This document shows, piece after piece, positions 55,576 to 64,000 of a stretch of DNA of 64,000 bases. Numbering within the stretch: position 1 is the first letter of the stretch; each line of letters opens with the position of its first letter. The translations under genes were made by a program, and so were the position numbers. The DNA is from Microvirga mediterraneensis. Its GTDB lineage: Bacteria > Pseudomonadota > Alphaproteobacteria > Rhizobiales > Beijerinckiaceae. The notes beneath the pieces are model-generated. The model had not been told where the DNA came from. It did not search any database and saw nothing but the letters and a program-made list of their open reading frames with translations. The stretch spans positions 2,471,001-2,535,000 of the forward strand of contig NZ_JACDXJ010000001.1 of NCBI RefSeq assembly GCF_013520865.1, in the 5' to 3' direction.

Positions 55576-56406
55576 GTCCTTGCCCTGATTGATTCCGATC
55601 GGCGTGAGCTTATTCGCCTGAAGACCGTATTTCTTCACGATCTCGTCATAGATGCCCTTCTGCTGAAGGCGTTCGAGGCCTTCCTTGATGGCATCGCGCA
55701 GTTGGGTTTCCGTCTTGAGCACCGGAATGCCGGAGAGGGAAACCGTGAAAGCCTCGCCGATGAGCACGTAGGTGTTGGGCTCCTGCGACTGGAAGTACGG
55801 CAATGTCTCGTTGCCCTGAACGGCTGCGTCGAGGCGTTGCGTCTTCAGCTGCGTGCGGGCGTCCGCCGACCCCTCGGTGCCGATTGCCTCGATGGCGGGT
55901 TTGCCCTTCGCCACGCAATTGGCTTGGCTCCATTCGCCGATTTGGCGGGGCCAGTTCGTGGGACGGCTTGCGCCGACCTTCTTGCCGCACAGATCCTCGG
56001 GCGTCTTGATGGTCGCCGCCATGGCGGGCGAGGTGTAAAACTGCGCGCCGGATTTCATATAATCGACGAAGTCCACGATCTCACGGCGGGCCGGAAGATC
56101 GCTCATGCCGGCGAGCGCGATGTCGACGCGTCCGGTCTGGAGCGACGGGATCATCTGGGCGAAAGCGATTTCCTGCCATTCGATGCCGACGCCGAGCTCC
56201 TTCGCGAGAGCCTCGCCCAGATCGATGTCAAAGCCCGAGAGCTTGTTCGTGGCCGGATCCTTGAAGGTGATCGGTGCGTAGTTGGGCATGGTCGCGACAA
56301 CGATCTTTCCGGCCTTCTTGATCCGATCCGGAAGGTCCGCCGCATGGGATGGAGCCGCAAAGCCTAAAGCGAGCACGCTCGCGAGCAAACCTACTGTCAG
56401 TCTCAT
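55573..56406 (-). CDS. Amino-acid ABC transporter substrate-binding protein
   Basis: A 277-residue periplasmic family-3 binding protein. Signal peptide residues 1-22 (...APSHA-ADL). Core motifs FDIDLGEALAKELGV, DIALAGMSDLPARREIVDFV and LCGKKVGASRPTNWPRQ are typical of polar amino-acid receptors. ATG at 56406 has AGGAAAGGACC upstream. Last gene of the argH-like/ABC unit, about 30 bases after the ATPase gene. Confidence 0.92.
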   Translation of the reverse strand: MRLTVGLLASVLALGFAAPSHAADLPDRIKKAGKIVVATMPNYAPITFKDPATNKLSGFDIDLGEALAKELGVGIEWQEIAFAQMIPSLQTGRVDIALAGMSDLPARREIVDFVDYMKSGAQFYTSPAMAATIKTPEDLCGKKVGASRPTNWPRQIGEWSQANCVAKGKPAIEAIGTEGSADARTQLKTQRLDAAVQGNETLPYFQSQEPNTYVLIGEAFTVSLSGIPVLKTETQLRDAIKEGLERLQQKGIYDEIVKKYGLQANKLTPIGINQGKD

Positions 56407-56436
56407 CGTCGTCGGTCCTTTCCTGGGGAACATTCA

Positions 56437-57201
56437 TCAAGCGAGTACTGCCGCGATGAAATCGCGCGTTCTCTGTTGTTTCGGGTGCACCAGCACCTCC
56501 TGCGGCGAGCCCCGTTCCACAATGGCCCCCCGATCCATGAAAACGACTTCGTTCGCGACCTCGCGCGCAAATCCAAGCTCATGGGTCACGACGATCATTG
56601 TCATGCCCGAACGGGCCAGATCCTTCATGACGGCCAGAACCTCGCCGACCAGCTCCGGGTCGAGCGCCGAGGTCGGCTCGTCGAACAGCATCAGCTTGGG
56701 CTTCATGGCGAGCGCGCGTGCGATCGCCACGCGCTGCTGCTGGCCGCCGGAGAGTTCCGACGGATAGGCGTCGCGCTTCGCCGAAAGCCCCACGCGCTCC
56801 AGGAGCGCCGTGGCTTCGTCGATGGCTTCGCCGCGGCGGCGCTTCTGCACGGTGACCGGGCCTTCGATGATGTTCTCAAGGGCCGTCATGTGCTGGAACA
56901 GATTGAACCGCTGGAAGACCATGCCGCTCGTGAGCCGCTGGCGGGCGATCTCCGCGTCGGTCAGCTCATAGAGCTTGTCGCCGACGCGCCGGTAGCCGAT
57001 GAGTTCGCCATCGACCCAGATGGCGCCGGAATCGATCCGCTCCAGTTGGTTGATGCAGCGAAGGAGCGTGCTCTTGCCCGACCCCGAGGGGCCCACGATG
57101 CAGAGCACCTGACCGGCGGGAATGTCGATCGAAACACCGTCGAGGGCCTGAACGGAGCCGAATGTTTTGCGCACATCGGCTGCAACGACGATAGGCATCA
57201 T
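56437..57201 (-). CDS. Amino-acid ABC transporter ATP-binding protein
   Basis: A 254-residue ATPase: Walker [10 protein letters not shown] near residue 38, Q-loop VFQRFNLF, signature LSGGQQQRV, Walker [13 protein letters not shown] and H-loop VVTHELGFA. Energises uptake by the permease encoded three bases upstream. Two adjacent ATGs. Confidence 0.96.
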   Translation of the reverse strand: MMPIVVAADVRKTFGSVQALDGVSIDIPAGQVLCIVGPSGSGKSTLLRCINQLERIDSGAIWVDGELIGYRRVGDKLYELTDAEIARQRLTSGMVFQRFNLFQHMTALENIIEGPVTVQKRRRGEAIDEATALLERVGLSAKRDAYPSELSGGQQQRVAIARALAMKPKLMLFDEPTSALDPELVGEVLAVMKDLARSGMTMIVVTHELGFAREVANEVVFMDRGAIVERGSPQEVLVHPKQQRTRDFIAAVLA

Positions 57202-57204
57202 GGC

Positions 57205-58113
57205 TCAGACCTCCACCGCCGGGCGCGCGGCGGGACGAGACCGACGGCCTGAGCCCTTCGCGAAATAACGTTCAAGGAAATGCTGGCCGATGCTCAGGAT
57301 CGTCACGATGATCAGATACCAGCCTGCGGAGACGATCAAAAGCTCGATCACCCGTGCATTGGCATAATAGACCGTCTGCGCGTTGCGCAACACCTCGGCG
57401 AAACCGATCACGCTGGCGATGGACGTGAGCTTCACCATGCTGATCACTTCATTGCCGACCGGCGGAATGATCACGCGCATGGCCTGCGGAAGAACGATGC
57501 GGCGCAGGGTCGTCAGGCGTGTCATGCCGATGGCCTTGGCGGCCTCCGTCTGGCCCGCATCGACCGACAGGATGCCGGAGCGCACGACCTCCGCCGTATA
57601 GGCGCCCTGGTTGATGCCGAGGCCGAGCAGCGTCGCCACGAACGGGGTCATCACATCGACCATGCGCGCCTCGAACAATCCGGGGATGCCGATGCGCGGA
57701 AACACGAGAGCGAGGTTGAACCAGATCAGAAGCTGAAGAAGAAGCGGGGTGCCGCGAAAGAACCAGATGTAGAAGACAGCGATGCCCTTCAGGACGGGAT
57801 TGGGCGACATCACCATGATGGCGAACAGGACGCCGAGCGCGATGCCCAGGGCCATGGCGCAGACCGTCATGATGATCGTGTTCCCGAGACCGCTGATGAT
57901 GGATTGGGCCGTGAAGAACTGCCCGACCACCGCCCAGTCTATCTGACCCTCGGCGAATGCCTTTATCACGTAGGCGAACGCCGCGAGGATCAGGGCGCTG
58001 GCGATCCAGCGCCCATAATGGCGGCGCGGAACATGAGTGAGATGGGCGATGGAAGGATCGAAGCGCTCGACCTTCTCCATCCCGATCGAGGAGGATGCGG
58101 TGGTGCTATTCAT
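57205..58113 (-). CDS. Amino-acid ABC transporter permease
   Basis: A 302-residue HisM/GlnP-type permease. A longer N-terminus than usual (about 40 residues before the first helix), five to six transmembrane segments, and the EAA loop AAKAIGMTRLTTLRRIVLPQ preceded by GAYTAEVVRSGILSVDAGQT. Probably a homodimer, as only one permease gene is present. Confidence 0.94.
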   Translation of the reverse strand: MNSTTASSSIGMEKVERFDPSIAHLTHVPRRHYGRWIASALILAAFAYVIKAFAEGQIDWAVVGQFFTAQSIISGLGNTIIMTVCAMALGIALGVLFAIMVMSPNPVLKGIAVFYIWFFRGTPLLLQLLIWFNLALVFPRIGIPGLFEARMVDVMTPFVATLLGLGINQGAYTAEVVRSGILSVDAGQTEAAKAIGMTRLTTLRRIVLPQAMRVIIPPVGNEVISMVKLTSIASVIGFAEVLRNAQTVYYANARVIELLIVSAGWYLIIVTILSIGQHFLERYFAKGSGRRSRPAARPAVEV

Positions 58114-58138
58114 TCCGGTTTTCTCCGTTCATCCCTGT

Positions 58139-59563
58139 TCAGATCCGCGGACCGTCATAGCGCATCGCCCATTCGCGCTGCTTATCAAAATCCGAGCGTA
58201 GGCGGGCAAGCTGCTCGGCGACCCGGACGGGGGCGGTCCCCCCATAGCCATCACGGGCTTTGACGGCCGCATCGGGCGTCAGGCTGGACATGAGGCCTGC
58301 CTTCAGGCGCGGATCGACACTCGCCATATCCTCTTCGCCCAGATCCTCCAATCCGATATTGCGGTCCTCGCAGTAGCGAACCAAATGGCCTGTGATCTCA
58401 TGTGCCTCCGAGAATGGAACGCCTTGGCGAGCAAGCCAGTCTGCCACTTCGGTTGCAAGCGTGAATCCATCCGTTGCCTGACGGCGCAATTCGCCCGTAT
58501 TGACCCGCATCGTCCGAACCATCCCGGCCATGGCCGGAAGCACGAGAGCCAGAGTGTCGACGGCCTCGAATGCGGCGCGCTTGTCTTCCACGAGATCGCG
58601 ATTATAGGCGAAGGGCAACCCCTTCAGTGCCGTCAGCATCGCACCGACGCCGCCGATGAGGCGCGCTGCACGGCCACGCGTCAGCTCCGCGATGTCGGCG
58701 TTCTTTTTCTGCGGCATGATGGAGGAGCCCGTCGCATAGGCATCGTCGAGCGCGACCCAGCGAAACTGGCGCGAGGACCAGAGGAAAATCTCCTCGGCCA
58801 AACGAGACAGGTTCACGCCGATCATGGCGGCGACGAAAAGGAACTCTGTTACGTGGTCGCGGCTGCCGACCGCATCGATGGAGTTTTCACAAGGAGCATC
58901 GTAACCGAGCTCACGGGCCGAGAATTCGGGCGACTTGGCAATGGCTGACCCCGCAAGCGCCGCAGCCCCGAGAGGGGATCGCGACGCGCGACGGTCCCAA
59001 TCCTGCAGACGGTCGATGTCACGGGAGAAACCCTGCGCATGAGCAAGGAGCTGGTGCGCGAAGCTCACCGGCTGCGCGGGCTGAAGATGGGTGAAGCCCG
59101 GGGCTATGGTCCCAAGGTGCTGCTCGGCCTGAAGGGAAAGGGCTTCCTGCAGGCTCAGCAGGTCTATGACGATGCGCCGGGCCTGATCCCGAAGATAGAG
59201 TTTAAGGTCGTTGGCCGCCTGATCATTGCGCGAGCGTCCGGCTCGGAGCTTGCCGCCCAGAGGCCCGAGCCGTTCGGTGAGCGCGCGCTCCAGAAAGGTG
59301 TGCACGTCCTCGTCCTGCTCGGAGGGAACGAGGGTTCCGGCGGCGATCTCGATCTGAAGAGCCGCAAGGGCCGCCGTAATCGTCTCGCATTCGTCCTGTG
59401 TGAGCAGCCCGGCCCTTGCAAGCTCCCGCGCGTGGGAGAACGAGGCCGCGAGATCATATGCAGCCAGGCGGAAATGGCTGGCATCGGAGCGCGAGAGAGC
59501 CATGAGCTCCGGAGCCGGACCTGAGCGGAAGCGTGAGGCCCACAGAACGTTCGTAGATGTCAT
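58139..59563 (-). CDS. Argininosuccinate lyase family protein (ArgH paralogue)
   Basis: A 474-residue fumarase/aspartase-superfamily lyase. Signature GSSIMPQKKN, TVTHLQPAQ-type HLQPAQPVSFAHQ, EDVHTFLER and GRSRNDQAA are all present, so it should cleave argininosuccinate or a close N-succinyl/aspartyl analogue releasing fumarate. It heads an operon with an amino-acid ABC transporter and has a divergent LysR gene, unlike biosynthetic argH, which suggests a catabolic or special-substrate role (inference). ATG at 59563 has AAAGGAAACC; an upstream ATG at 59611 lacks one. Confidence 0.88.
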   Translation of the reverse strand: MTSTNVLWASRFRSGPAPELMALSRSDASHFRLAAYDLAASFSHARELARAGLLTQDECETITAALAALQIEIAAGTLVPSEQDEDVHTFLERALTERLGPLGGKLRAGRSRNDQAANDLKLYLRDQARRIVIDLLSLQEALSLQAEQHLGTIAPGFTHLQPAQPVSFAHQLLAHAQGFSRDIDRLQDWDRRASRSPLGAAALAGSAIAKSPEFSARELGYDAPCENSIDAVGSRDHVTEFLFVAAMIGVNLSRLAEEIFLWSSRQFRWVALDDAYATGSSIMPQKKNADIAELTRGRAARLIGGVGAMLTALKGLPFAYNRDLVEDKRAAFEAVDTLALVLPAMAGMVRTMRVNTGELRRQATDGFTLATEVADWLARQGVPFSEAHEITGHLVRYCEDRNIGLEDLGEEDMASVDPRLKAGLMSSLTPDAAVKARDGYGGTAPVRVAEQLARLRSDFDKQREWAMRYDGPRI

Positions 59564-59633
59564 GCCGGTTTCCTTTTTCTTTGGTGTCCCAAGGGAACTT
59601 GCGGCTGGCAAATGAAAAATCGTCGCTTTGGTA

Positions 59634-59651
59634 TTCTATTTTGGAATAGAA
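59634..59651. promoter_or_regulatory. Candidate LysR-regulator operator
   Basis: TTCTATT-TTGG-AATAGAA, a perfect 7-bp inverted repeat with 4-base spacer between the divergent argH-like and LysR genes; it has the T-N11-A form of LysR sites. Confidence 0.55.
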
Positions 59652-59688
59652 GGATCGTTGCTCCGCTTTCCTCTCCGTGCATAGGCCC

Positions 59689-60582
59689 ATGACGATCCAG
59701 CAGCTCCCCGGCTCCCTGACCGCCCTTCGCGTCCTCCTTGCCGTGGCCGAACACGGCACGGCGTCTGCGGCTGCCGCGGCGGTCAACCTGACCCAGAGCG
59801 CTGTGAGTAAGCATTTGCGCGGGCTGGAGGATACCTTGGGGATTTCCCTGTTCGCCCGCAGCAGCCGTGGTCTCGTACCGACGGAGGCCGGGCGGATCTA
59901 TGTGAAACATGTTCGCCATGCTCTCGCAGCGCTTGAGGCGGGCAGCGCACATGTCTCTGCCCTCAAGGCCTCGCCCTGGTCCGTGAGACTCCATGTGCTG
60001 CCGATCATCGGGGATCGTTGGCTCGTGCCGCGCTTCTCACGGTTCGCGGAACTCCATCCCAAGATCGATGTGCAGTTCACGACTTTCGTGACGGCCGACA
60101 CGGTGGAAGCGGCCGATGGGGTGTTCCGGTTCGGAGAGGGCGAATGGCCGGGGCATCGGGGCGACTATCTGTTCGGCCGCGATGTCGCTCTGGTTGGCGC
60201 TCCATCCTTCATTGCACGCCTGGGCGGGATCGAGACGGCGGGGGATGTGCGCCGCTACACGGTGCTCGATCATTTCCAGACGCCCCTGCGCTGGAGTGAG
60301 TTCGCAGATGCGCATGGGCTCGACGCTTTCACACCCGTCCACACGATTCGATTCGGGTTCTATTCGCTGGTCATTCGAGCGGCGATCTCGGGGCAAGGCC
60401 TCGCGCTGGTTCCGCGCCGCCTTGTGCAGGAGGAACTCGAGACCGGGCGCTTGGTCAATCCGGCCCGGCTCGGATTCAAAAGCCGTAACGCCTATTGGTT
60501 CACGACGCCCGAGGATCGCGCCCCGCGGCCCGGTCTGGAGGCGTTTCGGAAATGGCTGCTGGACGAGGTGCAGGCGTCCTGA
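59689..60582 (+). CDS. LysR-type regulator (GcvA-like)
   Basis: A 297-residue regulator: N-terminal HTH (HGTASAAAAAVNLTQSAVSK, HLRGLEDTLGISLFAR) and a periplasmic-binding-type effector domain (residues 95-295) with the GcvA-type pattern DGVFRFGEGEWPG. Transcribed away from the argH-like operon, which it probably controls together with itself; inducer may be the transported amino acid. ATG at 59689. Confidence 0.92.
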   Translation: MTIQQLPGSLTALRVLLAVAEHGTASAAAAAVNLTQSAVSKHLRGLEDTLGISLFARSSRGLVPTEAGRIYVKHVRHALAALEAGSAHVSALKASPWSVRLHVLPIIGDRWLVPRFSRFAELHPKIDVQFTTFVTADTVEAADGVFRFGEGEWPGHRGDYLFGRDVALVGAPSFIARLGGIETAGDVRRYTVLDHFQTPLRWSEFADAHGLDAFTPVHTIRFGFYSLVIRAAISGQGLALVPRRLVQEELETGRLVNPARLGFKSRNAYWFTTPEDRAPRPGLEAFRKWLLDEVQAS

Positions 60583-60631
60583 TGGCGGGCGCCGATCCTG
60601 ATCTCGCTGAGAACAAAGGCAACAGGGCCTG

Positions 60632-60723
60632 AAGCATTTTCTCGGCGAAGTGGATTCGGTTCGCCCGCAAAATGTGGATCAGCAAAGACGGAAGATCCTT
60701 CCACGCGAGTGGAAACAGCGCTC
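60632..60723. repeat. Dispersed repeat, type 2, copy 2
   Basis: Second copy of the 55484-55575 element, in the same orientation, between the LysR and YeiH-type genes. Confidence 0.65.
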
Positions 60724-60764
60724 ACCGTCGATTGGCATTGGTAGGCTCCCTTCCAATAGTGAAG

Positions 60765-61775
60765 CTATGTCATTCCGAGCAGATGAATGAGGCCGAGGCT
60801 GATCGCCAGGAGAGTGATTAGCGACAGGGTCACGGCGAGCGTCACCCGTCCGCCGACGCGGCCAAGTACCTTCAGGTCCACGCCGAGCCCCAGCGCCGCC
60901 ATGGAGATGACGGTGAGCATCGTCGCCAGCGGCATGATGGCCTTGAGCACCATATCGGGGATCAAGCCCGCCGAGCGCAGGGCCGCTAGCCCTAGAAACC
61001 CGATGATGAACCAGGGCACGAAACGGCTGAGCGAAAAGCCGGTTCGGCTCGCGCCGTTGCGCCCCATGGCGAGCGAGAGCCCGATCACCACGGGGCCGAG
61101 CATGAGGACCCGCACCAGCTTCACCAGGGTGCCGAGCTGGGTGCTCACCATGCCGACCGGCAGTGTGGCGGCGAGCACCTGCGGCACCGCATAAACCGTC
61201 AGGCCCGCCAGTACGCCGTACTGGGTCTCCGAGAGGCCAAGGACTGGCACGAGCAGGGGCAGGCCGAGCACTACGATCACCCCGAGGATCGCCGTGAAGG
61301 CGATCGAGGAGGCGACGTCCTCCGCCCTCGCGCCGATCACCGGCGCCACCGCCGCGATGGCAGAGTTCCCGCAGATGGAATTGCCGCAGGCGACCAGCAC
61401 GGCCATGCGCTTGGGCAAATGCAGGAGCCGGCAGAGGCCGTAGCTCGCTCCGATCGCAACGGCTACCACTACGGCGATGCCGAGGATGAGGCCGAAACCG
61501 GCCTGCATCACGGCCTGGAAGCTGATTGAGGCGCCGAGCAGCATCACGGCGACTTCAAGCAGCGGCTTGGCCGAGAAGTTGATGCCGGGCGCGAACCGGC
61601 TGCCTGGGGTCCAGGCTGTGCGGATCATCGTTCCAAGGAGGATGGCGATCACAAGAGCTTCAAGATAGGGGCGTCCGGTCCAGATCTCCTCCAGATGCTG
61701 GAGCCCTACGGCTGCGAACGAAACGGCTGCGCTGAGGGCAACTCCCGGGAGCAGGCGCACCAACAAGCTATCCAT
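60765..61775 (-). CDS. YeiH/UPF0324 family putative sulfate exporter
   Basis: A 336-residue membrane protein with about ten hydrophobic segments. Family words: ILLGTMIRTAW, ISFQAVMQAGFGLILG, ACGNSICGNSAIAAVAPVI and GLTVYAVPQVLAATLPVG. Members are predicted to export sulfate or related oxyanions; some act in taurine/sulfonate use. The ATG at 61775 has GGAG upstream; the in-frame ATG at 61808 has not. Divergent from a LysR gene, the usual YeiH-YeiE type pairing. Confidence 0.92.
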   Translation of the reverse strand: MDSLLVRLLPGVALSAAVSFAAVGLQHLEEIWTGRPYLEALVIAILLGTMIRTAWTPGSRFAPGINFSAKPLLEVAVMLLGASISFQAVMQAGFGLILGIAVVVAVAIGASYGLCRLLHLPKRMAVLVACGNSICGNSAIAAVAPVIGARAEDVASSIAFTAILGVIVVLGLPLLVPVLGLSETQYGVLAGLTVYAVPQVLAATLPVGMVSTQLGTLVKLVRVLMLGPVVIGLSLAMGRNGASRTGFSLSRFVPWFIIGFLGLAALRSAGLIPDMVLKAIMPLATMLTVISMAALGLGVDLKVLGRVGGRVTLAVTLSLITLLAISLGLIHLLGMT

Positions 61776-61878
61776 TCGATCTCCGGGTCCTCGACCAATG
61801 CCTGGCACTCACTTGCTCTCTTGCTAAGTATAACGCAAATACATAATTTTCATGTGTCGATGAATTTTGGTTATGGTA

Positions 61879-62772
61879 ATGAACCTCCATCTGCTCAGAC
61901 TCTTCTCTGCGGTTGCAAGGCACCGGGGTTTCTCCCTGGCTGCCGAGGCGCTCCATATCAGTCAGCCTGCAGTGTCGAAGGGCGTTCGCGAGCTTGAAGG
62001 GCAGCTAGGGACCGCCTTGTTGGAGCGCGGCCCAGGCGGTGTGCGCTTGACGGAATCCGGCGAGATCCTGATGGGGTATGCCCAGTCCTTGTTTGCCGTT
62101 GAGCAGGCGGCCGAGGAAGCGATGGACGCCTTGCGCGGCCTGCACCGGGGTACTCTGCGCATCGGGGCGTCGACAACGATTGCAACCTACGTCCTTCCGC
62201 CCATTCTGAGCTCATTCGCCAAAAGCTACCCGGCTATCGAGCTTCGCTTGACGAGCGCCAACACAGCCAGCATCGCCGATTTGCTGGTGAGCCGTGAACT
62301 CGACGTCGCCATGGTCGAGGGCCCGATCAACACGGATGAGCTCATGGTGAGCCCCTGGCGCAATGACGAACTGGTCTTCATCGTTTCACCGGCACATCCT
62401 CTCGCCTCGCGTCCGGAAGGCGTTTCGCTCGAAGAGCTCGCGGGCGAAGCCATCGTTCTGCGCGAGCCTGGCTCAGGAACGCGCGATGTCGCATGGGAGG
62501 CTCTGCAGTCTTCCGGGATAGCGCTGGGGCGGATCCTCGAAGTAAGCAGCAACGAGGCGATCGCACAGGTCGTCGCGGCGGGGTTCGGGATCGGGATCGT
62601 GTCCTCCGCTGTTGTGGCCGATCAGATCGAACTCGGCCGTGTGGTGAGACTTGAGGTCGGTGAACGGACGATCCGGAGAACGTTGTCGCGCCTCTTCCTG
62701 CCCGGCCGCCAGCCAAGCCCTGCAGCAATCGCCTTCGATCGGTTGCTCGATGACGCGCGAACCGAGGGTTGA
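61879..62772 (+). CDS. LysR-type regulator (YeiE/CbbR-like)
   Basis: A 297-residue regulator with HTH (FSLAAEALHISQPAVSKGVR, ELEGQLGTALLERGPGGVRL) and effector domain (GTLRIGASTTIATYVLPPIL, VEGPINTDELMVSPWRNDEL). Most similar in pattern to YeiE/CbbR regulators, which are found divergent to YeiH-type exporters, as here. ATGs at 61873 and 61879 are both possible; neither has a strong ribosome site. AT-rich upstream DNA with TAACGCAAATAC could hold the operator. Confidence 0.92.
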   Translation: MNLHLLRLFSAVARHRGFSLAAEALHISQPAVSKGVRELEGQLGTALLERGPGGVRLTESGEILMGYAQSLFAVEQAAEEAMDALRGLHRGTLRIGASTTIATYVLPPILSSFAKSYPAIELRLTSANTASIADLLVSRELDVAMVEGPINTDELMVSPWRNDELVFIVSPAHPLASRPEGVSLEELAGEAIVLREPGSGTRDVAWEALQSSGIALGRILEVSSNEAIAQVVAAGFGIGIVSSAVVADQIELGRVVRLEVGERTIRRTLSRLFLPGRQPSPAAIAFDRLLDDARTEG

Positions 62773-62961
62773 GCCCGATAGCGATCAACGCCATCGGCGC
62801 GCGCTTCAGAATATGGCTCAAGTCGTCTGGTTGGTTTAAGCTTTGTTCTCAGCATGCGGCTTGCCGAACGATGCTGCCCGAGCGAGGATCCCGCTCAATC
62901 TCGCCATTGTATTTCTTCGGGCTTAAACGACTTCTGTCGAGGTGAGTGTTCTCTACACCTC

Positions 62962-64000
62962 TCAGGCGACGATCAGATCGTGCATTCTCTTTCGCGTGAG
63001 ATGAACGCCCTCCTGAATCCTGTTTGTCGGGATCGAGGAGTAAGCCATTCGAAAGAAGCGACAGGTTTGTTCCGTTCCGGCAAAGAAGGGTGATCCCGAT
63101 TCGATCAGGACACCATCGTTCCTCAGCTCGCGAGATAACAGATCGGCATCAGTGCCTTCAGGGCCTTCAATCCAGAAGGATGTTCCGCCAAAGCTCGATT
63201 GCCCCGCAATCCTCATGCCCTCGGCTTCAAGGGCGGCAGCCATGACTTGATAGCGTTTTTGATACTCGCTGCGCATTCGGCCAACCACGGCATCGTAGTA
63301 GCCCAAGGCCAGAAAATAGGCGGCAGTCCGTTGCAAGTGCCCTGGCGGATGCCGAAGCATCAGGGCTCTGAGAGCCCTGGCCTCTCTGATAACCGCCGGT
63401 GGCGCGACAAGATATCCAAGGCGCAGGCCGGGAAAGAGCGACTTCGAGAAGCTGCCGACATAAAGCACGCGCCCGCGTCGGTCGAGCGATCGCAAGGCGG
63501 GCGAGGGCGGCGCCAGGAAGTTCATTTCGAATTCGTAATCGTCCTCGATGACGATGAAGTCCCGCTGCTCTGCCAGTTCGAGAAGCCTCTGACGCCTCTG
63601 CATCGGCATCCGCACTCCCGTCGGCGAGTGATGGCTGGGTGTTACCACCACGACATTGGCGTTCTCTGGGAGAGCATCGGGCGGCAGCCCGGCCTCATCG
63701 ACATCAATGGTCGTGACCTTTGCTCCGCTGAGCCTGAGCGCCGCATAGATGTCAGGGTGGCAGGGGTTCTCGCAAACTGCGTGCGAGCCTCCCTTCAGAA
63801 GGAGCTGGATGGCAATCCAAATCGCGTTCTGAGCACCCACCGTCACGAGAACTTCATCGTGTCCCGCCTCGATGCCCCTGCGGGGAAGAGTTCGCGAGCA
63901 GATATAGCTGACAAGTTGCAGGTCATCAGCAGAAGCAAAATCACCCGCCATGAACTCGAAGTCGGTTCGTGCGAGGGCACGACGTGTGCAATCGCGCCAG
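62962..64000 (-). CDS. MocR-type PLP-dependent regulator/aminotransferase, 5' truncated by the window
   Basis: The frame runs to the right edge, so the N-terminal GntR winged helix is outside. Visible are about 345 residues of a fold-type I aminotransferase: LVTVGAQNAIWIAIQLLLKG, VTPSHHSPTGVRM, IEDDYEFEMNF and the PLP-lysine motif SFSKSLFPGLRLGYLV. Residues before the internal ATG at 63951 (RRALARTDFEF) continue the family pattern, so that ATG is not the start. MocR regulators control vitamin B6, GABA, taurine or other amine genes. Confidence 0.9.
   Translation of the reverse strand, partial: WRDCTRRALARTDFEFMAGDFASADDLQLVSYICSRTLPRRGIEAGHDEVLVTVGAQNAIWIAIQLLLKGGSHAVCENPCHPDIYAALRLSGAKVTTIDVDEAGLPPDALPENANVVVVTPSHHSPTGVRMPMQRRQRLLELAEQRDFIVIEDDYEFEMNFLAPPSPALRSLDRRGRVLYVGSFSKSLFPGLRLGYLVAPPAVIREARALRALMLRHPPGHLQRTAAYFLALGYYDAVVGRMRSEYQKRYQVMAAALEAEGMRIAGQSSFGGTSFWIEGPEGTDADLLSRELRNDGVLIESGSPFFAGTEQTCRFFRMAYSSIPTNRIQEGVHLTRKRMHDLIVA

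Overview
The window looks like chromosomal DNA of a high-GC alphaproteobacterium of the order Rhizobiales (Hyphomicrobiales), probably Methylobacteriaceae-like (Microvirga is a guess from overall gene content, not proven). Pointers are a DUF1127 protein, three DUF6894 proteins, F1-ATPase zeta inhibitor homologues, a porin-type secreted fragment, two RTX calcium-binding proteins, and the core order uvrA - ssb - marC - gyrA - coaD - two cyclophilins - queA - tgt - tRNA-Lys.

Layout. 1-7434: end of an Mth938-like gene, a squalene/phytoene-synthase-fold protein (together homologues of two complex I assembly factors), trmFO, an SDR, DUF1127, an RTX protein and several small exported proteins. 7644-13281: diguanylate cyclase, DUF6894 and other small proteins, a glycine-rich secreted protein with ten 14-residue repeats, a methyltransferase and a DUF4239 membrane protein. 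13343-33265: housekeeping block (uvrA, second RTX protein, ssb, M20 peptidase, marC, PP2C-like phosphatase, rnk-like regulator, gyrA, coaD, two cyclophilins, queA, tgt, tRNA-Lys). 33993-45886: a tightly packed energy/carbon-storage cluster: phosphotransacylase, acetate kinase, unknown 170-aa protein, DUF3141 (PHA-synthase-like hydrolase), fabI, AI-2E family membrane protein, both subunits of a CoA-transferase, a small membrane protein plus HlyD-type fusion protein, an orphan F1-ATPase epsilon subunit, a phasin-like protein, and a divergent pair of zeta inhibitors. 45922-50215: small membrane, periplasmic and highly charged proteins, including an unusual five-repeat basic/acidic protein. 50996-64000: a YafY-type regulator fused in frame to a glutathione S-transferase, a chemotaxis receptor, a GNAT acetyltransferase, an amino-acid ABC transporter with an argininosuccinate lyase paralogue and divergent LysR regulator, a YeiH-type exporter with its LysR regulator, and a truncated MocR-type aminotransferase regulator.

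How it fits together. The 33993-45886 cluster joins acyl-phosphate/acetate overflow, CoA transfer, PHA-granule-type proteins and possible ATP-synthase control; I read it as a programme for oxygen or energy limitation (inference). The strongest candidates for undescribed biology are the orphan epsilon plus zeta pair, one zeta lacking its inhibitory N-terminus; the five-repeat charged protein and its operon partner; and two inverted copies of a roughly 430-bp element carrying a consensus sigma-70 promoter and a boxA-like site, resembling an rRNA leader without rRNA.
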